DNA of 18,881 bases from Glaciecola sp. UBA2563. Its GTDB lineage: Bacteria > Pseudomonadota > Gammaproteobacteria > Enterobacterales > Alteromonadaceae. The translations under genes were made by a program, and so were the position numbers. Under the pieces are notes generated by a model, which ran no database searches, was not told the DNA's origin, and was given only the letters and a program-made list of their open reading frames with translations. Where the stretch lies: contig DDLV01000073.1 of assembly GCA_002340325.1 (NCBI GenBank), forward strand, positions 1-18,881, given 5' to 3'. Positions 12,988 to 18,881 of this stretch are shown here, piece by piece (the stretch's first letter is position 1; each line of letters begins with the position of its first letter).

Positions 12988-15591
12988 CTATCCTGTGTTT
13001 CTAATGCCAACCGCGATACCTGTGATGGCAACCATCATTGCTTTTTCTATTGTCGCCATTTCTTTTTCAGATATATCGCTATCCTCGGCCTTCCTAATTC
13101 TTTCGAGTAATTCAATCTGCAAATAATGCAAAGGTTGTAAATAGGTTGATCGAATATTCATTGACGTACGGCCATGTGGATCATCTTCCATCATATGTTC
13201 ATGTCCGGTAATGGTCAGCAACGTCTCCATACTTTCATACAGCTCTTTGCGCAGTGCTTTACCAAAATACTTAAGGTCTTCTGGCACCAACCTTTCATCA
13301 TAAGCCTTGCTTACCTTGGGTGCTGCTTTTTTAAATACCATTGCCAGCATAGATAACCTAGATGCAAAAAACGGCCACTGCTCAATCATTTGCTGCACTT
13401 TTTCTTCATTCTCTTGTGCAACCACCATTTTGATAGCTGGCATCACACCTAGCCAGCTCGGCAGAACTAATCGCGTCTGCGCCCATGCAAATATCCACGG
13501 GATCGCACGCAAACTCTCAATACCTCCTTGCGGTTTTCGCTTTGCTGGTCTGCTTCCCAAGGGCAATTTACCTAATTCCTGTTCAGGCGTCGCAACGCGA
13601 AAATAGGGCACGAAGTTTTCGTCATGGCGCACTGTATTTCGATAGTTATCACGCGCTTGGTTCGCCATTTTGCCAATTAGGTCGCGCCATTCTTGAGCGG
13701 GTTCAGGTGGCGGCGATGTTAGCGCTTCAACAACGGCAGACGCGTACAGCGACAGTGAACGTTTTGCTAACTGCGGCATGCCAAATTTATAGCGAATAGT
13801 TTCGCCTTGTTCAGTCACTCTAAAGCCACCGTCTAATGACCCGGGGGGCTGAGAATGTATAGCGGCTTTTGCGGGTAGTCCACCACGACCGATTGTGCCG
13901 CCTCGACCATGGAAAAGCGTTAGCTGTATATTCAAATCAGCGGCAATTTGGACTAATGCTTCCTGCGACGTGTACTGAGCCCAACCAGCCGCTAGAGAAC
14001 CTGCATCTTTAGCAGAATCAGAATAGCCGATCATCACATACTGTCTGCCATTGATATAACCGCGATACCAATCGATACTAAGTAGTGCTTTCATGACGTC
14101 CGGACTGTTATTAAGGTCGTCAAGTGTCTCAAACAATGGCGCGACAGGCATTGGCCAGTCAACACCGCATTCTTTTAAGAGCAGCTGAACTGCCAAAACG
14201 TCTGAGGGCGAGCTTGCCATCGAAATAATGTAGATCCCGAACCCAGCTTTATTGTTGTTCGCTATTACTTTGCAAGTGTCTAGTACTTCCTGAACTTCTT
14301 CAGAAGGCTTCCACTTTTGCGGAATAAGTGGTCTTTTTGATACGAGCTCTCTTAACAAAAACGATTGTTTATCGTCTTCTGTCCATTGATTGTAGTCACC
14401 AATGCCAAGATAACGGGTCAGCTCGGAAAACACATCTGCATGACGCTGTGAGTCTTGCCTGATATCAAGTTTTAGTAGGTTACTACCGAATGCGTGAGCG
14501 CGTCTAATTGTGTCGAGTAATAGACCATCTGCTATAACCTTCATACCCGTTTCGCAAAGTGATTCATAGCATAGCGTTAGCGGCGCAAGCAATTCATCAT
14601 TATTTTGTATCCATTTACTTGTATCTTTGCGACCTTCTCGTGTTAGCTCGAGCTTTTGGATAACGGGTTTTAGTAGGTCTCTGTATGGTTCTTTGGCATC
14701 GCCGACTTTCGATCTTAGCGCGTCGTTACATTTGTTTACCGAAAGCTCGGTGAATATCTGGTTGAAGTCTTGTAAAAACAGCTTGGCTGCGCGTCTTCTT
14801 GCTCTGTGCAGTACTTCTTGTGTGACTTTTGCCGTCACAAAGGGGTTGCCATCTCGGTCACCTCCCATCCAAGAGCTGAATTGGACGGGTTTTGCGTCAA
14901 TTGGCAGATGATATTCATAATTCGTAAAAAGATAGCCATCCATCTCGCGCAAAAAATCTGGCACCGCTGCCCACAGCGAATTTTCTATGACCGAGTAGCC
15001 CCAACGGGCCTCATCAACGGGTGTTGGCCTGACTGATCGTATCTCTTCAGTGTGCCAAGCTTGCGCAATTAAATCGCCAATACGAGCTTTGACTTGTCGT
15101 TGTTCATTGGCGCTAATTTCACTGCTATGCAACTTGAGTAATTGACTGGCCAATTGACTATGCTTGTGGATATTGGTTCTACGCGTTACTTCTGTCGGAT
15201 GCGCGGTAAGCACTAAATCAATATTAAGCCGCTTAATTGCTGCTTCTATACTTTCACCACTGCTTGGTTTTATCCGAGCTAAATATTTGCTGAGGCTATT
15301 GTCTTGTGTTGCAACAGTATTGAATTCTTGTTCAGCAATATTTGCTAGATTTAAAAATTGCGCAAACGCTCTACCGACGGTCAATAGCGATTCATTATCT
15401 AAGTTAGCAAAGGTTTCCGCTAGCGCTGCGGTGGATCCCATATCGCCGTTTGAAGACTCTCTCCCATCATTGCGAATTTTTTCTATTCGCTGTAACCAAT
15501 CGCTGCCAAGTTCGGCCTCAATTGTTTCACCTAAAGTGCTACCGAGATATTTGATGGTGTCTTTAAGTTGGGTTATCAGGTCTTGTTCCAC
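12988..15591 (-). CDS. ppc: Phosphoenolpyruvate carboxylase
   Basis: Ppc carboxylates PEP with bicarbonate to oxaloacetate, an anaplerotic TCA-cycle reaction. Catalytic signatures are present: VLTAHPTEVTRRT with the catalytic His near residue 131, FSSWMGGDRDGNP, MIGYSDSAKDAG, the glycine-rich loop FHGRGGTIGRGG, QPPGSLDGG, and the family C-terminus GIRNTG. The frame is open to ATG 15615 (875 aa), but GTG at 15591 is preferred: AAGGA at 15600-15604 lies 8 nt upstream, and the N-terminus EQDLITQLKDTIKYLGSTLGE then aligns with the E. coli start, giving 867 aa. ATG 15615 has no well-spaced Shine-Dalgarno. A repeated 11-mer lies in the leader. Confidence 0.96.
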   Translation of the reverse strand: MEQDLITQLKDTIKYLGSTLGETIEAELGSDWLQRIEKIRNDGRESSNGDMGSTAALAETFANLDNESLLTVGRAFAQFLNLANIAEQEFNTVATQDNSLSKYLARIKPSSGESIEAAIKRLNIDLVLTAHPTEVTRRTNIHKHSQLASQLLKLHSSEISANEQRQVKARIGDLIAQAWHTEEIRSVRPTPVDEARWGYSVIENSLWAAVPDFLREMDGYLFTNYEYHLPIDAKPVQFSSWMGGDRDGNPFVTAKVTQEVLHRARRRAAKLFLQDFNQIFTELSVNKCNDALRSKVGDAKEPYRDLLKPVIQKLELTREGRKDTSKWIQNNDELLAPLTLCYESLCETGMKVIADGLLLDTIRRAHAFGSNLLKLDIRQDSQRHADVFSELTRYLGIGDYNQWTEDDKQSFLLRELVSKRPLIPQKWKPSEEVQEVLDTCKVIANNNKAGFGIYIISMASSPSDVLAVQLLLKECGVDWPMPVAPLFETLDDLNNSPDVMKALLSIDWYRGYINGRQYVMIGYSDSAKDAGSLAAGWAQYTSQEALVQIAADLNIQLTLFHGRGGTIGRGGLPAKAAIHSQPPGSLDGGFRVTEQGETIRYKFGMPQLAKRSLSLYASAVVEALTSPPPEPAQEWRDLIGKMANQARDNYRNTVRHDENFVPYFRVATPEQELGKLPLGSRPAKRKPQGGIESLRAIPWIFAWAQTRLVLPSWLGVMPAIKMVVAQENEEKVQQMIEQWPFFASRLSMLAMVFKKAAPKVSKAYDERLVPEDLKYFGKALRKELYESMETLLTITGHEHMMEDDPHGRTSMNIRSTYLQPLHYLQIELLERIRKAEDSDISEKEMATIEKAMMVAITGIAVGIRNTG

Positions 15592-15618
15592 AATTTCGTT
15601 CCTTCTTCTTATCATTTT

Positions 15619-15645
15619 AATTGCTTGGCCTTTAAATTGCTTGGC
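15619..15645. repeat. Direct repeat in the ppc leader
   Basis: AATTGCTTGGC occurs at 15619-15629 and again at 15635-15645, a 16-bp period. In the ppc transcript this gives two copies of GCCAAGCAAUU shortly upstream of the start. It could be a binding site for a protein or small RNA, or the trace of a small duplication. Confidence 0.5.
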
Positions 15646-15690
15646 AGCTAAGTATTGAAAATGCGACCATTTGCGCCTATTTAGTCAGCT

Positions 15691-15714
15691 AGAAGTTCTC
15701 TAGTCATAACTTCT
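15691..15714. repeat. Inverted repeat between ppc and fklB
   Basis: AGAAGTT (15691-15697) and AACTTCT (15708-15714) are perfect 7-bp arms around a 10-nt centre. The right arm abuts TTGATA (15714-15719), a possible -35 box for fklB for which I could not find a matching -10 at normal spacing. Another imperfect AT-rich dyad lies at 15742-15760. Confidence 0.35.
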
Positions 15715-15824
15715 TGATAGAGATGTTAGTAATTTTACTACATAATATTCGCAATATGATTGAAACGCATAACATGCTATCGTTTTAATTGAATTTTTTA
15801 ACAAAAAAACAACATAGGTATTAC

Positions 15825-16445
15825 GTGAGCGATAAATATACTGATATAGAAAACCAAGCAAGTTATGGAATAGGCTATCAAATGGGGCAGCAACTTGCAT
15901 CAAATCCATTTGACGGCCTGGTTTTAGATACTGTTATTGATGGGTTCAAACAAGGATATACTGGCGCACCTTTGGACGTGAGTAATGCTTCATTGAAGGC
16001 GGCATTTGAAGAAATTCAGCGCCGTATGCAAAGTGCTAATTCAGAAAAGTACGAAAGTACAATAAATGAAGGTAAAGCGTTTCTAGAAAACAACGCGAAA
16101 CGCGCTGAAGTTACCGTTACCTCATCGGGACTTCAATATGAAATCTTGGCTACAGGTGACGGCGATACTCCTGGATTGTCTTCTACCGTGCGTACTCATT
16201 ATCACGGAACGCTTATCGATGGAACCGTTTTTGACAGCAGTTATGAACGAGGACAACCAGCCGAGTTTCCAGTTAATGGCGTCATCAAAGGATGGACTGA
16301 AGCACTTCAATTAATGAAAATTGGCGATAAATTACGACTTTATGTGCCCTATGATCTGGCCTACGGAGAGCAGGGCGCAGGTGCAGCGATTGGACCCTAT
16401 GCGACATTAATATTTGATGTGGAATTACTCGCTATCGTCGCATAG
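15825..16445 (+). CDS. fklB: FKBP-type peptidyl-prolyl cis-trans isomerase (FklB-like)
   Basis: This enzyme catalyses cis-trans isomerisation of X-Pro bonds. The N-terminal helical dimerisation region begins with ENQASYGIGYQMGQQLASNP, as in FklB/FkpA relatives. The C-terminal FKBP domain (about residues 98-206) carries VRTHYHGTLIDGTVFDSSYE, FPVNGVIKGWTEALQLMKIG and PYDLAYGEQGAGAAIGPYATLIFDVELL. There is no signal peptide, so it is cytoplasmic like FklB, unlike periplasmic FkpA. The frame is open to TTG 15789, but GTG 15825 (AGGT 5 nt upstream) gives 206 aa, the E. coli FklB length, and aligns with its N-terminus. It diverges from ppc. Confidence 0.94.
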   Translation: MSDKYTDIENQASYGIGYQMGQQLASNPFDGLVLDTVIDGFKQGYTGAPLDVSNASLKAAFEEIQRRMQSANSEKYESTINEGKAFLENNAKRAEVTVTSSGLQYEILATGDGDTPGLSSTVRTHYHGTLIDGTVFDSSYERGQPAEFPVNGVIKGWTEALQLMKIGDKLRLYVPYDLAYGEQGAGAAIGPYATLIFDVELLAIVA

Positions 16446-16531
16446 ATAATTAGGGGCTGTTTGTATTCATCTACGCAGAATTGTGGCAAAATCGCAAAAT
16501 AATAAGAATCGGTAAAAACCTTTCGTCTTTA

Positions 16532-17065
16532 ATGCTATCAATCTCTGTGTTTATAGACAGACTTAACTTGTATTTAGGCAGGTTCATAAGTCTCGCAGCT
16601 ATTTTAATGGCAATCATCATGTTTGCAGTGGTTGTCCTTCGTTATGGATTCAACATTGGTTGGATCGCAATGCAAGAGTCAATCACCTACCTCCATGCAG
16701 CGGTGTTTTTAATGGGCGCTGCTTACACTTATCAATGTGACGGACATGTGAGAGTCGATGTTTTTTATCGACGTTTTTCGAGCAGACAAAAAACGCTCGT
16801 TAATTTTTTTGGTACGCTTTTATTTATGCTGCCAATTAGCCTATTCATCACATGGGCCTGTTTCGATTATGTCTTGGAATCGTGGCGATTGAAGGAGTCC
16901 AGCATGGAGCCAGGAGGACTGCCAATCGTTTATGTGCTAAAAAGTTTTTTATTGGTTTTTTCTTTGTCATTATTCTTACAGTCCCTGTCTGAGTTAATAA
17001 AACTCGGACTATCCATCCTATCTAGAGCAGAAAAAAGCGGAGATAAAACCGAGGCGAAAAGATAA
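16532..17065 (+). CDS. dctQ: TRAP transporter small permease (DctQ family)
   Basis: This is the small integral-membrane subunit of a tripartite ATP-independent periplasmic transporter, which uses a sodium gradient for solute uptake. Four transmembrane helices are visible at about residues 17-37, 46-66, 89-112 and 130-152, with the family pattern VVVLRYGFNIGWIAMQE after the first helix and QCDGHVRVDVFYRRFS in the cytoplasmic loop. The frame extends back to TTG 16481, but ATG 16532 gives the normal DctQ N-terminus (FIDRLNLYLGRFISL) and 178 aa; neither has a clear Shine-Dalgarno, so the start is uncertain. The stop overlaps the dctM start by one base (TAATG), indicating translational coupling. 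Confidence 0.88.
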   Translation: MLSISVFIDRLNLYLGRFISLAAILMAIIMFAVVVLRYGFNIGWIAMQESITYLHAAVFLMGAAYTYQCDGHVRVDVFYRRFSSRQKTLVNFFGTLLFMLPISLFITWACFDYVLESWRLKESSMEPGGLPIVYVLKSFLLVFSLSLFLQSLSELIKLGLSILSRAEKSGDKTEAKR

Positions 17066-18426
17066 TGGAATGGTTAGCATTGGCGCTCTTCGTTGCGGTT
17101 TGTGGCGTGCTATTGTTTGGTTATCCAGTAGCTCTAACACTGGCTGGTGTTTCCCTGATTTTTGCTGCACTTGGTATCATCACTAACACGTTTGATGCCA
17201 GTTATATGTTAACAGTACCCAATCGTTTATTTGGAATCGTCAATAACACAACATTGATTGCAGTGCCGTTATTCGTTTTCATGGGGGTTGTGCTAGAGCG
17301 TGCGAAAATAGCTGAAGACCTGCTCATTTCAATGTCGTCGTTAATGGGCAGATTTAGAATCGGTTTGGGTTTTTCCGTCGTCATTGTAGGCATGTTGTTG
17401 GCAGCAAGTACGGGGATTGTTGGTGCTACTGTTGTAACGATGGGGCTGCTGTCACTTCCTACCATGCTTAAGCGCGGCTATTCGCCGCAATTAGCTACGG
17501 GCACGATATGCGCCACTGGAACATTGGGCCAAATTATCCCGCCATCAATTGCACTTGTTTTACTCGGTGATGTGTTAGGCAATGCCTATCAAAAAGCACA
17601 GCTTGATATGGGTATTTTCTCGCCGGACAGCGTGTCTGTTGGCGACTTGTTCGTGGGCGCGCTCATACCGGGATTGGTGCTAGTGCTCATGTACTTAGTT
17701 TACTTATGGTTTGTCAGTATTTTTCGCGCAGATCATGTGCCTGAAACAGGTCAACACAGTGAACATGGCTCGATAATCTCCCTTTTATCCGCGCTATTAC
17801 CACCATTATTGCTCATTGTTGCTGTCTTAGGTTCAATTTTATTAGGGTTTGCGACACCAACTGAAGCTGCCGGTGTTGGTGCAGTAGGGGCCTTGGTTCT
17901 AGCAATGTTAAAAAAAGCGCTGAGCGTTGATAATGTAAAATACATTATGCTCGAAACGACAAAAGTAACGTCTATGGTATTTTTGATTCTGATCGGCGCA
18001 AGCATCTTTTCTCTGGTGTTTAGAGGTTTTGGCGGAGAAGAATTACTTAAAGGCTTTTTTAGCGATTTACCTGGTGGAATGTTTTCCGCTATTTTCATTG
18101 TAATGCTGATTATTTTTCTACTTGGGTTTATTCTCGATTTTATTGAAATCACCTTTGTTGTGGTGCCAATTGTTGCGCCCATTCTGATTATGATGGGGGC
18201 AGATCCATTGTGGCTGGGCATTATGATCGCGATTAACTTACAGACATCGTTTTTAACGCCCCCGTTTGGTTTTGCTTTATTCTACTTGCGCGGTGTAGCT
18301 AGTGATGTCATAAAAACCGAACAAATTTATAAAGGGGTTATACCTTTTATTGCGATTCAACTATTACTTTTGGTCATCATCGCCGCTTTTCCAGCGCTTG
18401 TGACATGGCTACCAGATTTACTTTAA
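17065..18426 (+). CDS. dctM: TRAP transporter large permease (DctM family)
   Basis: This is the large, transport-catalysing membrane subunit of the TRAP system. At 453 aa with about a dozen hydrophobic segments it fits the family. Conserved features include VPLFVFMGVVLERAKIAEDL, the glycine-rich ASTGIVGATVVTMGLLSLP followed by MLKRGYSPQLATG, GQIIPPSI, FATPTEAAGVGAVGAL, and a C-terminal INLQTSFLTPPFGFALFYLRG. These correspond to the scoop and hairpin regions that bind sodium and solute in characterised TRAP permeases. A loop insertion near residues 175-195 and 220-235 is polar, as in the 2-oxoacid-type (TakP-associated) permeases. It overlaps dctQ by one base and dctP follows after 17 nt. Confidence 0.95.
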   Translation: MEWLALALFVAVCGVLLFGYPVALTLAGVSLIFAALGIITNTFDASYMLTVPNRLFGIVNNTTLIAVPLFVFMGVVLERAKIAEDLLISMSSLMGRFRIGLGFSVVIVGMLLAASTGIVGATVVTMGLLSLPTMLKRGYSPQLATGTICATGTLGQIIPPSIALVLLGDVLGNAYQKAQLDMGIFSPDSVSVGDLFVGALIPGLVLVLMYLVYLWFVSIFRADHVPETGQHSEHGSIISLLSALLPPLLLIVAVLGSILLGFATPTEAAGVGAVGALVLAMLKKALSVDNVKYIMLETTKVTSMVFLILIGASIFSLVFRGFGGEELLKGFFSDLPGGMFSAIFIVMLIIFLLGFILDFIEITFVVVPIVAPILIMMGADPLWLGIMIAINLQTSFLTPPFGFALFYLRGVASDVIKTEQIYKGVIPFIAIQLLLLVIIAAFPALVTWLPDLL

Positions 18427-18443
18427 GTTTATTGGAGAGACAT

Positions 18444-18881
18444 ATGAAAACTTCATTCTTCATTACTGTGTTGTTCACTTTATTCTTTGTTCAAGCATGC
18501 GGAGGTAAGGGAGAGCAGGTTCAAGGGCAGCCTGAAGTGCAGCAAACCTATAATTGGAAATTGGTAACGTCATGGCCAAAGAATTTTCCAGGGCTGGGTA
18601 GGGCACCAGAGACCTTTGCCACATATGTAAACGAAATGTCTGGTGGTAGATTGACGGTAACTGTATACGGCGCTGGTGAACTGGTTCCCGGTTTTGAAGT
18701 CTTCAATGCTGTCTCGTCAGGCAGCGCTGAAATGGGGCATGCGGGTGCATATTACTGGAAGGGTAAAATACCCGCGGCGCCAATTTTTTCTGCAATCCCG
18801 TTTGGTATGAATGTGAATGAAATGAACGCCTGGTTGCACTACGGTGGAGGTATAGAGTTGTGGCGGGAATTGTACGAGCCA
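18444..18881 (+). CDS. dctP: TRAP transporter substrate-binding protein (DctP/TakP-like), partial
   Basis: This is the extracytoplasmic solute receptor of the TRAP system; only the first 146 codons are inside the window and the gene continues past the right edge. The N-terminal signal ends at V16-Q17-A18-C19-G20, a possible lipobox, so the receptor may be a lipoprotein rather than free in the periplasm. The mature start WKLVTSWPKNFPGLGRAPE, then GRLTVTVYGAGELVPGFEVF and EMGHAGAYYWKGKIPAAPIF, resemble the TakP group, whose known members bind 2-oxo or hydroxy monocarboxylates. The substrate here is inference. GGAG at 18434-18437 lies 6 nt before ATG. Same operon as dctQM. Confidence 0.92.
   Translation, partial: MKTSFFITVLFTLFFVQACGGKGEQVQGQPEVQQTYNWKLVTSWPKNFPGLGRAPETFATYVNEMSGGRLTVTVYGAGELVPGFEVFNAVSSGSAEMGHAGAYYWKGKIPAAPIFSAIPFGMNVNEMNAWLHYGGGIELWRELYEP

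Noticed and set aside
15742..15760. AT-rich dyad upstream of fklB as an operator
   Set aside because: The 8-bp arms contain a mismatch and are almost all A and T; such dyads are expected by chance in this composition.

Overview
The window looks like a piece of the chromosome of a marine gammaproteobacterium. It is moderately AT-rich, and the proteins resemble E. coli orthologues at clear but not very high identity. The neighbourhoods (sspAB; rsmI divergent from lpoA-yraN-diaA-dolP; argR divergent from mdh) are typical of the class. An Alteromonadales-like host is my best guess; this is inference from gene order and style, not from a database match. I see no IS element, phage, tRNA, rRNA or CRISPR.

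Layout. (1) Positions 1-1187 hold a terminator, probably closing the operon upstream, then sspA and sspB on the plus strand. (2) Positions 1268-4753 hold the minus-strand cluster lpoA > yraN > diaA > dolP: an activator of peptidoglycan synthases, a UPF0102 protein, the DnaA-binding SIS protein and an outer-membrane BON lipoprotein. rsmI diverges from it at 5026. (3) Positions 5920-10083 hold a minus-strand operon of six genes in the order known from E. coli yjfI-yjfJ-yjfK-yjfL-yjfM-yjfC: DUF2170, PspA-like protein, DUF2491, DUF350 membrane protein, DUF1190 lipoprotein, and an ATP-grasp ligase of the glutathionylspermidine synthase family. A small DUF6471-like gene (10284) diverges from it. (4) Positions 10602-12895 hold acpH and argR on the minus strand, then mdh on the plus strand. 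(5) ppc (minus) converges on mdh through a shared bidirectional terminator. (6) fklB, then a TRAP transporter dctQ-dctM-dctP, run off the right edge on the plus strand.

Most of the window is core housekeeping. The part worth attention is region 3, whose biochemical role is, as far as I know, unsettled. It joins a membrane-binding PspA-like coiled-coil protein, a four-helix membrane protein, a lipoprotein and a peptide/polyamine ligase, which suggests an envelope-stress or envelope-modification system. Its promoter region is dense with dyads: two related 16-bp operator-like sites 40 bp apart between the divergent promoters, a 19-bp palindrome just after the predicted transcription start, and an internal hairpin between the pspA-like gene and the genes below it.

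Several starts look different from the longest reading frame. lpoA probably starts at TTG, yjfC at GTG, ppc at an internal GTG, fklB at an internal GTG, yjfI at an internal ATG and dctQ at an internal ATG. Reasons are given in each entry.
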